Origin: Pseudonocardiales bacterium | Lineage (GTDB): Bacteria; Actinomycetota; Actinomycetes; Mycobacteriales; Pseudonocardiaceae | Assembly (NCBI GenBank): GCA_023252195.1 | Contig: JAHEXI010000021.1 | Coordinates: 1 to 57,639, forward strand | Length of the DNA stretch: 57,639 nucleotides | Direction of reading: 5' to 3' | In this document: piece after piece, positions 41,467 through 50,476 of the stretch | How positions within the stretch are numbered: position 1 is the stretch's first letter | Layout of the letters: each line of letters begins with the position of its first letter | Made by a program: the position numbers and the translations under genes | The notes under the pieces: generated by a model | What the model was told of the DNA's origin: nothing | Databases searched by the model: none | The model's input: the letters and a program-made list of their open reading frames with translations, nothing else

Positions 41467-41991
41467 TCAGCGGGCTGAGTTCGGCGGCGGGGCTATGGGG
41501 ACTGGGAGAGTGACGCGGCCGGCGTTGTGGAACTGGAACGTGATCGGCGTGGTTAGGCCGGCGTGTAGGGGTTGGGTGGTGGTGAGCAGGATCCTCAGTT
41601 CGCCGACGACCAGTGGGCTAATGGGTCCGGCCGAACCGGCGGTGCTGATGACCGTCGTGCCGGGAGCGATCTGGGTCGCGCCCAATACCAGCGCCTGGCC
41701 GGTCGGGCTGGTCACGGCGACCAGTTCATCGGGTTGATCACCTTGGTTGATGATGGTGAGCACCACCGGCACGGTCGACCCGGCGGGGTAGGTGCCCGTC
41801 GGGTTCGGCGGGTAGGGCAGCAGCACGTCGCGCAGCGCGATGGCATTTCCGACGTTGCCGAAGACCCCGTCGACGGCGGCAACCTGGTTATCGGTCTGGG
41901 TGATCTGGCCGGCACCGCAGCCAACCAGCGCCAGCGCGGCGGCACAGCAGGCCACGACGCGAGCCGCGATGATGAGGGGGACCCGCATCAT
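41467..41991 (-). CDS. lpqE: LpqE-like lipoprotein
   Basis: The 174-residue lipoprotein has a signal peptide MMRVPLIIAARVVACCAAAL ending in the lipobox ALVGC, then a beta-sandwich-like body: AIALRDVLLPYPPNPTGTYP, STVPVVLTIINQGDQPDELV, GLTTPITFQFHNAGRVTLPV. Position between radA and divergent carD is the same as in M. tuberculosis (Rv3584). Exact function unknown; copper-chaperone-like folds are known for related proteins. The start is ATG 41991 or 41988; the frame upstream crosses carD and is not coding. Confidence 0.85.
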   Translation of the reverse strand: MMRVPLIIAARVVACCAAALALVGCGAGQITQTDNQVAAVDGVFGNVGNAIALRDVLLPYPPNPTGTYPAGSTVPVVLTIINQGDQPDELVAVTSPTGQALVLGATQIAPGTTVISTAGSAGPISPLVVGELRILLTTTQPLHAGLTTPITFQFHNAGRVTLPVPIAPPPNSAR

Positions 41992-42219
41992 CGAAGCGTA
42001 TCGGACCCACCGCTGTGGACGGTGCGCCACCTCAACGCAGCTGGCCTGCCGAAGCGGTCCACAGTGGAGTGACCGTGAGCTGCGCAGCACGGAGTTGCCT
42101 GGTCTGGACCCGTGGCCGGATCCTCTGACCTGCGATGACGCTCTAAGTAGCCGACCCGCCCCCCGCGCCGCGATTTGCAGACGTGGTAACCTGGGTGCAG
42201 CGAAAGGGGCAGAGGACAC

Positions 42220-42708
42220 ATGGTTTTTAAGGTCGGAGAGACCGTCGTCTACCCGCATCACGGTGCCGCTCTCATCGAGGCCATTGAAACTCGAGTGATC
42301 AAAGGCGAAGAGAAGCAGTATCTCGTCTTGAAGGTCGCTCAGGGTGATCTTACCGTCCGTGTTCCTGCTGCCAACGCCGAGTTCGTCGGCGTCCGGGACG
42401 TGGTCGGTCAAGAGGGTCTCGATCGGGTTTTCGAGGTGCTGCGTGCTCCTCACACGGAGGAGCCGACGAACTGGTCGCGGCGGTACAAGGCCAACTTGGA
42501 GAAGCTCGCCTCTGGCGATGTCAACAAGGTGGCGGAAGTGGTCCGGGATCTCTGGCGTCGCGAGCGCGATCGGGGCCTGTCGGCCGGCGAGAAGCGCATG
42601 CTTGCGAAGGCTCGCCAGATTCTGGTCAGCGAGCTCGCGCTCGCCGAGGGCACGAACGAGGACAACGCCGAGGTGTTACTCGACGAGGTTCTCGCGGCCG
42701 CCTCCTGA
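42220..42708 (+). CDS. carD: RNA polymerase-binding regulator CarD
   Basis: Binds the RNA polymerase beta subunit and promoter DNA to stabilise open complexes, notably at rRNA promoters. The 162-residue protein starts [20 protein letters not shown] with the Tudor-like RNAP interaction domain, and has the C-terminal helical DNA-binding part ([40 protein letters not shown]). Length and sequence are as in mycobacteria. GAAAGGGGCAGAGGA lies upstream of the ATG. It heads the carD-ispD-ispF-cysS-rlmB block. Confidence 0.97.
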   Translation: MVFKVGETVVYPHHGAALIEAIETRVIKGEEKQYLVLKVAQGDLTVRVPAANAEFVGVRDVVGQEGLDRVFEVLRAPHTEEPTNWSRRYKANLEKLASGDVNKVAEVVRDLWRRERDRGLSAGEKRMLAKARQILVSELALAEGTNEDNAEVLLDEVLAAAS

Positions 42709-42772
42709 GCCACTGCCTCCCGCGTCAAGCGCCCTGACGACGTCATCGACCAGTGCCGCGACCTCCCGGGTC

Positions 42773-43447
42773 GTGGCACTGGTGCCTGCGGCGGGGCAGG
42801 GTGTGCGGTTGGCGGCTGGGATGCCGAAGGCGTTCGTGCCGCTGCGTGGCCGTCCGTTGCTCTGGCACTGTGTGCAGCGTCTGTTGGCGTCCGGTTGCAT
42901 CGAGGTCGTCGTCGTTGCGGTCGGTGAGCAACACCAGGACCAGGCCCGCACCGCCGTTGCAGAGGCGGGCGACCAGGTGCGGATTGTCATCGGTGGCGCG
43001 CACCGCTGCGACTCGGTGCGGGCGGCCCTGCGCACCGTGCCTGATGCCGAAGTGGTGTTGGTGCACGATGCCGCCCGCTGCCTCGCGCCGATCAGTGTGA
43101 TCCAAGCGGTGGCGCAAGCGGTATTGGCTGGGCAACAGGCCGTGGTGCCGGTACTGACGGTGGTCGACACGATCAAAGAAGTGGACTCCGACGGCTGCGT
43201 GGTGGGCACTCTGGATCGGGCGGCCCTGCGTGTGGTGCAGACCCCCCAGGGCTTCGCCGGGGACCTGCTACGCCGGGCCCACCAGCTACCGTCCGGGCCG
43301 GTGACCGACGACGCCGGGCTCGTCGAGGCGCTGGGCATGCCGGTGACCACGCTGCCCGGCCATCCGCACGCTTTCAAGATCACCACTCCGTTCGATCTCG
43401 TCGTCGCTGAACTGCTGGCCGGCGCGAGAGCCGACGGTCCGGGATGA
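42773..43447 (+). CDS. ispD: 2-C-methyl-D-erythritol 4-phosphate cytidylyltransferase
   Basis: Third step of the MEP isoprenoid pathway: transfers CMP to MEP. The 224-residue protein has the nucleotide loop [60 protein letters not shown] and TPQGF, ending in the dimer arm [11 protein letters not shown] and [18 protein letters not shown]. The GTG at 42773 is the only sensible start in frame. The stop overlaps the ispF ATG in ATGA. Confidence 0.95.
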   Translation: MALVPAAGQGVRLAAGMPKAFVPLRGRPLLWHCVQRLLASGCIEVVVVAVGEQHQDQARTAVAEAGDQVRIVIGGAHRCDSVRAALRTVPDAEVVLVHDAARCLAPISVIQAVAQAVLAGQQAVVPVLTVVDTIKEVDSDGCVVGTLDRAALRVVQTPQGFAGDLLRRAHQLPSGPVTDDAGLVEALGMPVTTLPGHPHAFKITTPFDLVVAELLAGARADGPG

Positions 43448-43914
43448 GGGTGGGGATCGGCACCGATGTGCACCCGGTGCAACCCGGCCGGGACTGCTGG
43501 ATCGCCGGGCTGCGCTGGCCCGGAGTGCCTGGTTGCGCCGGACACTCCGACGGCGACGTCGCCGCGCACGCGTTGTGCGACGCTGCGCTGTCGGCCGCTG
43601 GACTGGGTGACGTGGGTGCGGTGTTCGGCACCGATGAGCAGCGCTGGGCCGGGGCGCACGGCGCCGACCTGCTCACCGAGGTGCGCCGCAGGTTGGCGTC
43701 GCAGGGCTGGACGGTGGGAAACGGCGCCGTCCAGGTGATCGGCAACGCGCCGCGGGTGAGCACTCGCCGCGCCGAGGCGCAGGGAGTGCTGTCCGACGCC
43801 TTGGGCGGCCCGATCTCGGTATCCGGTACGACCACTGACGGCCTCGGGTTGACCGGCCGCGGTGAGGGCGTCGCAGCGGTGGCAACGGTGCTGCTCGTAC
43901 CATTACCCGAGTGA
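43444..43914 (+). CDS. ispF: 2-C-methyl-D-erythritol 2,4-cyclodiphosphate synthase
   Basis: Cyclises CDP-ME 2-phosphate in the MEP pathway as a zinc-dependent trimer. The 156-residue protein has [13 protein letters not shown] (metal-binding Asp and His), [20 protein letters not shown] with the third ligand His, and the C-terminal [20 protein letters not shown]. It is coupled at both ends: ATGA with ispD and GTGA with cysS. Confidence 0.97.
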   Translation: MRVGIGTDVHPVQPGRDCWIAGLRWPGVPGCAGHSDGDVAAHALCDAALSAAGLGDVGAVFGTDEQRWAGAHGADLLTEVRRRLASQGWTVGNGAVQVIGNAPRVSTRRAEAQGVLSDALGGPISVSGTTTDGLGLTGRGEGVAAVATVLLVPLPE

Positions 43915-45314
43915 CCTTGCAGCTTTACGACACCGCCACCCGCAGTCAGCGGGAGTTCGTCCCGTTGCGACCGCGCACGGCGTCGATCTACGTCTGTGGT
44001 GCCACCGTGCAGGGCGTCCCGCACATCGGCCACGTGCGCTCGGCGCTGAACTACGACGTGCTACGTCGCTGGTTGATCGCCACCGGCCACGACGTGCTTC
44101 TGGTGCGCAACGTCACAGACATCGACGACAAGATCCTCACCAAGTCCACCGAAGCGGGCCGGCCCTGGTGGGAGTGGGCGTATCTCCACGAACGGGCCTT
44201 CGAGGCCGCCTACACGGTACTTGGCTGCCTGCCCGCGTCGGTCCTGCCGCGGGCCACCGGCCATATCACGCAGATGATCGAGCTGATGGCGCGGTTGATC
44301 GAACGGGGGCACGCTTACGCCGCCGACGGCAATGTCTACTTCGCGGTGGCCACGATGGCGGACTACGGCTCGCTGTCGGGACAGCGTCTCGACGAGGTCT
44401 GCCAGGGTGAATCCGCGGGGTCGGGCAAGCGCGACCCTCGGGACTTCACCATGTGGAAGGGTGCCAAGCCAGGCGAGCCGTCCTGGCCAACGCCGTGGGG
44501 TCCAGGCCGCCCTGGATGGCACTTGGAATGCTCGGCGATGGCCACCACTTACCTCGGCCCGGAGTTCGATATCCACGGCGGCGGGTTGGATCTGATCTTT
44601 CCGCACCACGAGAACGAACTGGCCCAGTCCCGCGCCGCTGGCGACTCGTTCGCCCGGTACTGGTTGCACAATGGCTGGGTGACGTTGTCCGGCGAGAAGA
44701 TGTCAAAGTCGCTGGGCAACACCCTGTCCATCCCGGCCACCCTGCGCCGGGTTCGTGCCGCGGAGCTGCGCTATTATCTGATCGCCGCGCATTATCGGTC
44801 GGCCATCGAGTATTCGGACGGCGCGCTCAATGAGGCGGCGGCCGCCTACCAACGGATCGAGTCATTCGTGCATCGCGTGCGGGAGCGGTGCGGGGTGCCG
44901 GAACCACGCATCTGGTGCGCCGACTTCGTCGCGGCGATGGACGATGACCTCGGCACGCCGGCTGCGGTGGCCGCGATTCACGCCACCGTGCACGAAGGCA
45001 ACACGGCGTTGGACGCGGGCGACCACCCGACGGCGGTAGCAGCGGCAGGTTCGGTGCGCGCGATGACCGGCGTGCTGGGTTTGGACCCGCTGGCTGATCA
45101 GTGGCGCCCGACGTCGGGGTCTGACGCTGCGTCGGCGGCGCTGGCTTTCTTGGTGGACCGGCTGCTCGCCGAGCGCGCCGAGGCTCGCAACCGCCGTGAC
45201 TACGTGACCGCCGACGCGGCGCGTGATCAGCTGCTGGCGGCCGGTATCACCGTCGAGGACACCCCCGATGGTCCGGTGTGGACAGTCAAGGGGAACTCAC
45301 GACATGGCTGGTAA
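43911..45314 (+). CDS. cysS: Cysteinyl-tRNA synthetase
   Basis: Charges tRNA-Cys. The 467-residue class I synthetase has [20 protein letters not shown] (zinc Cys and HIGH), [11 protein letters not shown], the zinc/cysteine pocket [25 protein letters not shown] and the KMSKS loop [13 protein letters not shown]. The C-terminal DALR domain is complete. It is not the shorter MshC ligase, which lacks the anticodon end. The GTG at 43911 overlaps the ispF stop; the end overlaps rlmB by 11 bases. Confidence 0.97.
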   Translation: MTLQLYDTATRSQREFVPLRPRTASIYVCGATVQGVPHIGHVRSALNYDVLRRWLIATGHDVLLVRNVTDIDDKILTKSTEAGRPWWEWAYLHERAFEAAYTVLGCLPASVLPRATGHITQMIELMARLIERGHAYAADGNVYFAVATMADYGSLSGQRLDEVCQGESAGSGKRDPRDFTMWKGAKPGEPSWPTPWGPGRPGWHLECSAMATTYLGPEFDIHGGGLDLIFPHHENELAQSRAAGDSFARYWLHNGWVTLSGEKMSKSLGNTLSIPATLRRVRAAELRYYLIAAHYRSAIEYSDGALNEAAAAYQRIESFVHRVRERCGVPEPRIWCADFVAAMDDDLGTPAAVAAIHATVHEGNTALDAGDHPTAVAAAGSVRAMTGVLGLDPLADQWRPTSGSDAASAALAFLVDRLLAERAEARNRRDYVTADAARDQLLAAGITVEDTPDGPVWTVKGNSRHGW

Positions 45315-46323
45315 CTCTCAGCGCCGGGGCGCGATGCGCAAGCCGGGCACCAAGAAGGGCGCTGTTGTCGGCTCCGGCGGGCAGAAGCGCAAAAGCCTGC
45401 GCGGTCGCGGTGCCACCCCGGCCGCCGAGCTGCGGCCCGGCCACCCGGCCCAGCGCCAAGGCGCCCAACGGCAAGAGGGCCAGCATAAGGACGCCCAGCA
45501 CAGCGCTGGCCAGCGGCGACCGGCTGCGCGGCAGGGCGACAGCCCGGCCGCTGCGGCCCGCCGTCGCAGCGGTAGCGAACCGGGCGAGACCGTGCTCGGG
45601 CGTAACCCGGTGCTGGAATGCCTGCGCGCCGCAGTGCCGGCCACCGCGCTGCAGGTGGCCATCGGGGTGGACCTGGATGACCGCGTCAGCGAGTCCGTAC
45701 GGTTGGCTGCCGACGCCGGTCTGTCCATCCTCGAGGTGCCCAAGGCGGACCTCGATCGGCTGGCCAGAGGTGCCCTGCACCAGGGGGTGGCGCTGCAGGT
45801 GCCACCGTATGAGTACGCATTCCCCGACGATGTGCTGGTCGCCGCTCAGCAGTCCACTACGGCGCCGTTGCTCGTCGCGCTGGACGGGGTGACCGACCCG
45901 CGCAATCTGGGAGCGGTGGTCCGTAGCGCCGCCGCGTTCGGCGCGCATGGACTGGTGGTACCGCAGCGCCGCTCTGCGGGGATGACCGCAGTGGCCTGGC
46001 GCGCCTCTGCGGGCACTGCCGCGCATCTGCCGGTGGCCCGGGCGACGAATCTGGTGCGCACGCTCAAGGACTTCGCTGCGGCCGGTTTGATGATTGTGGG
46101 CCTCGACGCCGAGGGCACAATGCCGTTGGATGCCTTTGCGCTGGCTACCGAACCCTTAGTGCTGGTCCTCGGTTCAGAGGGACGGGGGATGTCCCGGCTG
46201 GTCCGGGAAACCTGTGATGCCACGGTGTCGATACCCATGGTGGGACCGGTTGAGTCGCTCAACGCGTCGGTCGCCGCCGGTGTCGTGCTCGCCGAGGTAG
46301 CGCGGCTGCGTCGGGCCGGCTGA
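45304..46323 (+). CDS. rlmB: 23S rRNA (guanosine-2'-O)-methyltransferase (SpoU/TrmH)
   Basis: Methylates a 2'-OH in 23S rRNA (Gm2251 type). The 339-residue protein has a long basic, Gln/Arg/Ala-rich N-terminal extension (about 90 residues: [20 protein letters not shown]), then a substrate-binding domain from [20 protein letters not shown], and the SPOUT knot: [35 protein letters not shown] and [17 protein letters not shown]. The basic extension is usual in actinobacterial homologues. It matches the gene after cysS in mycobacteria (Rv3579c). Confidence 0.93.
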   Translation: MAGNSQRRGAMRKPGTKKGAVVGSGGQKRKSLRGRGATPAAELRPGHPAQRQGAQRQEGQHKDAQHSAGQRRPAARQGDSPAAAARRRSGSEPGETVLGRNPVLECLRAAVPATALQVAIGVDLDDRVSESVRLAADAGLSILEVPKADLDRLARGALHQGVALQVPPYEYAFPDDVLVAAQQSTTAPLLVALDGVTDPRNLGAVVRSAAAFGAHGLVVPQRRSAGMTAVAWRASAGTAAHLPVARATNLVRTLKDFAAAGLMIVGLDAEGTMPLDAFALATEPLVLVLGSEGRGMSRLVRETCDATVSIPMVGPVESLNASVAAGVVLAEVARLRRAG

Positions 46324-46466
46324 AGCGTTCTGCGTGCCGCGACGGACACTTTCGGGATGCCGCGGACTAGGGTCCCAGATACATTGTGTATCTTATCGCG
46401 GTCAGCGTTCACGGCACGGCAGTTGTGCCTACGCCGCCTTCCTCCCGACAAGGAGAATCAGTACTC

Positions 46467-46880
46467 GTGGCTCAGAAGACCATCGTCACCCTCATCGACG
46501 ACCTCACCGGTGAGGAAGCTGAGGACATTTCAACAGTCGAGTTCGCACTCGAGGGCATCTCGTACGAGATCGATCTAGCGAACGACAACGCCGTCAAGCT
46601 TCGTGACAACTTGGCCCGTTACGTCGCTGCTGCCCGCAAGACCAGCGCGCGACGCCCGGGCGCTCGTGGCGCCGACCGTTCAGCCGCCCGCGGTGCTGGC
46701 AACGCCGGCGTTGCGCGCAGCGGCTACAACCGCGACACGCTCCGGTCCATTCGCGAGTGGGCCAAGCAGAACGGCCACAATGTCAGCGACCGCGGTCGAC
46801 TGCCGCTGACCGTGCTGCACGCCTGGGAAGCAGATCACCAGTCAATGAAGAACGGCAAGATTCCTACTTTCTCGGGGTAG
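46467..46880 (+). CDS. lsr2: Nucleoid-associated protein Lsr2
   Basis: An H-NS-like silencer of AT-rich, often foreign, DNA. The 137-residue protein has the N-terminal dimer/oligomer domain VAQKTIVTLIDDLTGEEAED and VEFALEGISYEIDLA, an Ala/Arg/Gly linker, and the C-terminal DNA-binding domain IREWAKQNGHNVSDRGRLPL with the RGR minor-groove hook. GTG 46467 lies after AAGGAG. Unlike mycobacterial Lsr2 (112 residues), it continues past the hook helix with EADHQSMKNGKIPTFSG, an extension I do not recognise. Lsr2 may matter here for silencing the foreign genes. Confidence 0.93.
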   Translation: MAQKTIVTLIDDLTGEEAEDISTVEFALEGISYEIDLANDNAVKLRDNLARYVAAARKTSARRPGARGADRSAARGAGNAGVARSGYNRDTLRSIREWAKQNGHNVSDRGRLPLTVLHAWEADHQSMKNGKIPTFSG

Positions 46881-47591
46881 CCCGGTCCTGGGCTCTGAAC
46901 GAACCTGCGCCGCAAACCGGTCGGTGAGTGGCTCGCGGCGAAAGTGGAGCTTGAAAAATTGGACGAGTCGGCGGCTCGGCATGCGGACGGTGCTCAGTTC
47001 CTCAGTACTTGCGCTCGGCATGTTTGCCACCACTGGATCGCTTCCGGCGGCTGCTGCGAGCCTTCCGCAAGCCGAGCGCACGCAGCGTGTGAGGTCTATC
47101 GATGCTCGTGCCTCGTCCTATAGGCTGGCTTGGGCGCTATCGAGCCGGCTGAATTCGATCATTCTCAGCACCATGAAGGTAGGAGACGATGGTGCAAACG
47201 TCGTGCTCTTGGTAGGGGAGCGCGAGATCGGCGGCTCGGCAGCGGCAGCGATACTCGATGACCACTGCCAGGAGCACGAGCAGTTGGTGGCTCGGTATTG
47301 GGTTGGGACGGCAGCGAGGACACGCCCGTGGTGCGGCTCGACGCAATCCCGCTCTCTGAGCTGATCGTGTGAGCGTAGTCATCCGGTCCGACTAGCGGGG
47401 TGCGAGACCGCTCGCGAAGACGTAACTCGCCGGCTCGGCCAGCGAACCGATTGGCTGTGGCGCACGAACGGTCACATGCTCGTCGGCGACTCGCGAGTAG
47501 CCCGGTGGGCACGGTTGAGGACCTGACCTCTCCGTGCTCACCGGGTTTCCACGTCCGGAGCCGAGCCGTCAGCTACCGGCCGCCAGCCTAC
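46881..47591. other. About 700 bases without a supportable intact gene
   Basis: A forward frame (about 46980-47364) begins with a signal-peptide-like MRTVLSSSVLALGMFATTGS and has VVLLVGEREIGGSAAAAILD, but I recognise no family. Another frame carries EDTPVVRLDAIPLSELIV just after it, so a decayed gene is possible. Confidence 0.35.
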
Positions 47592-47756
47592 CTACCTGCG
47601 CTGGCCGAACTTGCGGGCCACTGAGAATCCGATCAGGCCGCCGATGACGACCAAAATGATGATGATGAACAGGATGGTCCTCCCGATACCTCGGAGGAAA
47701 CCTCGGGCCTCAAGTTCGGCGGCGAACAGCCCTGCTTGAGTCGCAAAGAGCAACAT
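47592..47756 (-). CDS. Small single-helix membrane protein
   Basis: A 54-residue protein starts at ATG 47756 two bases after GGGAG. It has an amphipathic N-terminus (LLFATQAGLFAAELEARGFL), one strong TM helix TILFIIIILVVIGGLIGFSV and a basic end ARKFGQRR. Short membrane proteins of this form are common near actinobacterial envelope genes, but I cannot name the family. It lies on the minus strand upstream of the divergent MBOAT remnant. Confidence 0.65.
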   Translation of the reverse strand: MLLFATQAGLFAAELEARGFLRGIGRTILFIIIILVVIGGLIGFSVARKFGQRR

Positions 47757-47811
47757 GGCTCCCGATGGTAGGGCCCCGCGCGCCGGCGCGCTGGACAGAA
47801 TCGCCGGTGTA

Positions 47812-47872
47812 CGTGAACTCGACAGTACCGACGTCGCAAGGCGCTGGGGACGTCGGTGACGTCGAGTTCACG
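47812..47872. repeat. Dispersed hairpin repeat, copy 2
   Basis: Arms 47812-47835 and 47849-47872 pair with about three mismatches. Arms and loop align with 20083-20142 (shared CGTGAACTCGAC, AGGC-CTG-GG, GACGTCGGT, GTCGAGTTCACG). The two copies lie about 27.7 kb apart in unrelated gaps. Confidence 0.8.
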
Positions 47873-47928
47873 ACGCATGGCGACGGTGGATGGCGGGTGA
47901 GGGGGGTCGGCTAGGCTGCGCGGCCGCT

Positions 47929-49234
47929 ATGTCTTTTGCCAGCCCACTGTTCCTGTGGTACTTCCTGCCAGCCGTGCTCGCTGCCGTGGTGGTCGCGCCT
48001 AGGCACTGGCGCAACGGCATCGTGGCGTTCGCCAGGTTGACGTTCTACGCGGTGGGAGCGGGCCCGACGACCCTGCTGCTGCTGCTGGCATGCATGGTCG
48101 TCAACTACGGGCTGGGTCCGGCGTTGGAACCCGACGACTGGGACCTCGAATCCAAGCGCCGCCGCCGGCTGCTGGTCTGGCGTGATCGCCTCCGACGTCG
48201 CGGTGCTCGCCATCTGGAAATACGCGGGTTTCGCCAGCGCACAGGCTGCAGGGCTGGCGTCATTCACCGGCCTGGACCTGCCCACCTTCTCGCTCGCATT
48301 GCCGATCGGGATCTCCTTCTACACGTTTCGCCACATCTCGTACGTGGTGGACATCTACCGCGGTGAACGCCCGGCGCTGCGCAATATGGCCTCGTTCGTC
48401 GTCTACATCGCGCTGTTCCCCCAGCTCATAGCGGGACCGATCGTGCGCTACCGGGAGATAGCCGATCAGCTCACGCAGGAACGCAGCCACCGGTTGGACG
48501 ACATCGCCGCCGGATTCCCGCGTTTCGCTCTTGGGTTGATCAAGAAGGTGTCCATCGCCGATTCGCTGGCACCGGTGGTGGATGCCTGCTTCGCCACCCC
48601 GGCCGACCAACTGACCACCGCGACAGCATGGCTCGGGGCGGTCGCTTACACGCTACAGCTGTACTTCGACTTCTCCGGATATTCGGACATGGCCATCGGG
48701 CTGGGGCGCATGCTCGGGTTCAAGTTGCCCGAGAAGTTCGCCCGGCCGTACTCCTCGGCCAGCGTCACCGAATTCTGGCGGCGATGGCACATGTCGCTGT
48801 CCCGATGGTTTCGCGACTACGTGTATATCCCGCTGGGGGGCAACCGGTGCGGTGTCGGGACCACTTACCGCAACTTGTGGATCGTGTTCGCGCTGGTCGG
48901 GCTATGGCATGGCGCCAACTGGACGTTCCTGTTCTGGGGGCTCTACCACGGCACTGTGCTGGTGATCGAGCGCCGTCGCGGGTGGGGAGTCGCGGCCACT
49001 GAGCCGCAGCGTCGGCTGGCGCGCCGGGCACTGACCCTGCTGATCGTGGTGGTCGGCTGGGTGCTGTTCCGATCGCCAGATCTGGGCACCGCGCTGGTCC
49101 TCTAGCAGCACATGGTGATCCCGGATCTCGGCGGGCTGACTGACGTGGTGAGCGCCTCGCTGACTCACCAGAGACTGGTCATATTGCTGCTGGCGGTTCA
49201 TCGTCGCTCTTGCTGCTGGTGCACAGCAGCGTAG
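47929..49234 (+). pseudogene. MBOAT O-acyltransferase (AlgI-like), frameshifted and with amber codon
   Basis: Membrane-bound O-acyltransferase that would acetylate a surface polysaccharide. ATG 47929 gives MSFASPLFLWYFLPAVLAAV; near 48175 the frame shifts and continues as GVIASDVAVLAIWKYAGFAS. The core is well kept: ALPIGISFYTFRHISYVVDI, LFPQLIAGPIVRYREI, YFDFSGYSDMAIGLGRMLGF, FWRRWHMSLSRWFRDYVYIP and the catalytic-His block VGLWHGANWTFLFWGLYHG. After GTALVL comes TAG (49103-49105), beyond which QHMVIPDLGGLTDVV still fits the family. No AlgJ/SGNH partner follows. Recent inactivation, or two sequence errors. Confidence 0.8.
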
Positions 49235-49432
49235 CTAATACCTGCGGCGGCGATTACCCCTCCCGCGGAATGCGTCCTTGACCTTCTCGCCGGCCTGCTT
49301 CAGGTTGCCCATCACCTCATCGGCGCTACCCTCGGCCTGAAGACGTCTGTTGCCGGTGACCTCGCCTGTGTTCCGCTTGACACGGCCACGCAGCACCTGA
49401 GCCTTGTCTCTGAACTTGTCCGCGAAGCTCAC
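49235..49432 (-). CDS. CsbD-like stress protein
   Basis: A 65-residue, highly charged protein of the CsbD family: FADKFRDKAQVLRGRVKRNT, GEVTGNRRLQAEGSADEVMG, NLKQAGEKVKDAFRG, basic Arg-rich end. Family members are induced under stress; mechanism unknown. GTG at 49432 follows AAGGAGG by five bases, a strong ribosome site. The long frame upstream is not coding. It ends next to the MBOAT remnant. Confidence 0.88.
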   Translation of the reverse strand: MSFADKFRDKAQVLRGRVKRNTGEVTGNRRLQAEGSADEVMGNLKQAGEKVKDAFRGRGNRRRRY

Positions 49433-49652
49433 AACAGCCTCCTTACCTCGTCGTCGAGGGCGGCTCGGACCCATGTTCGAGACGCCGCCGACTCCTTCGA
49501 ACATACCCCGAGCGGAACCATGCCAGTCGCGGTTCCGCTCGGCCGGGATTGATCGGGCGATGGGTTCGGCTCGCCGTCCGGTGCCCGCGTGTCCCAGGTG
49601 ATCATCGTGCGTTTGGATACCGCTTGTGACGAGCGTGGAGGAGAGGCCTCGC
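49433..49652. other. Promoter region of the CsbD-like gene
   Basis: This holds the AAGGAGG ribosome site near 49438-49444 and presumably the promoter. No other feature is recognised. Confidence 0.35.
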
Positions 49653-50279
49653 TTACCGGGAGCCCCGAGGTTCGACCCCCTGCGGTTGCACGGCGGACAG
49701 GGTGAGGCAAGCAATCCGAGCGCCTGCCTTGCCGGCCTGACCCGGTTCCGTTGCGGTCTGCATCGCCTCGTGCACCACGATGGATCCTGGCCCGCGGTCG
49801 GTGAACACAAAAGGCACCGTGGTTCGCGACGTGCCGGAGCCGGTTGCGTCAGTGCGCACGTCCAGCCAGACCTCGTTGCGCGGGTTGGCGTACTCGGGGT
49901 TCGTCGACGGCGCCTGGCGGGTGGCGGCGGGATCGACACGGTTCTGGTAGTGCGGCCCGTCCAATTCGGGGCTGGCGCTACACGCGTTGATGTGCGCGTG
50001 CACCGCATAGCCCCGGTTCGGCAGTAGCCCGGAGACCGTCAACTCTGCGTTAGTAGATTCGGCCGACGGGGTGAGAGCGACTTTCAACCTCGAGCCGACC
50101 GGCGCCAATGCTGGATTATAAGTCTCAGCGGTTGAGGTCGCGTTCGGCTCGGTGAGTGCACCCTCGCCATGGAGGGTTACGGCGGATTGCGCGGCCATGC
50201 TGAGCCCCCTGTAAGCACAAGCCGTTGACGTGAGAGCCACGACTGCTACGACCGTGGCGACGGTGAGCCATCGGCGCAT
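49653..50279 (-). CDS. SodC-like (Cu/Zn superoxide dismutase fold) lipoprotein
   Basis: A 208-residue exported protein: MRRWLTVATVVAVVALTSTA-C gives a lipobox signal peptide. The body is a Sod_Cu beta barrel with GYAVHAHINACSASPELDGP (two copper-type His and a disulfide Cys), PHYQN, SIVVHEAMQTATEPGQAG (His) and KAGARIACL (active-site-like Arg, second Cys). The usual zinc-loop HFNP pattern is not clear, so metal content is uncertain, as in some actinobacterial SodC proteins. Start ATG 50279 is inferred from the signal peptide; an ATG at 50363 is possible. Confidence 0.75.
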   Translation of the reverse strand: MRRWLTVATVVAVVALTSTACAYRGLSMAAQSAVTLHGEGALTEPNATSTAETYNPALAPVGSRLKVALTPSAESTNAELTVSGLLPNRGYAVHAHINACSASPELDGPHYQNRVDPAATRQAPSTNPEYANPRNEVWLDVRTDATGSGTSRTTVPFVFTDRGPGSIVVHEAMQTATEPGQAGKAGARIACLTLSAVQPQGVEPRGSR

Positions 50280-50476
50280 CAGCCGCCGGTCAGTTATCGT
50301 CACCGCAGGAGCTATGACTGAACACGCTGTGTGATATTGGTCGTTTAGACGTGGTTCACTCATGGATGTATGGTGCCCCACCGGCATGCACTTGGCGAGC
50401 ACAACTACTTTTTGCACAGCCCCTGCACCGGCGCGATCTCTTGTGGGGACCGCGGTCAATAGCGATTAACCCATAC

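Noticed and set aside
46980-47364. Secreted protein gene after lsr2
   Set aside because: A signal-peptide-like start exists but no ribosome site or family; a neighbouring frame fits as well, so it may be a decayed gene or chance.
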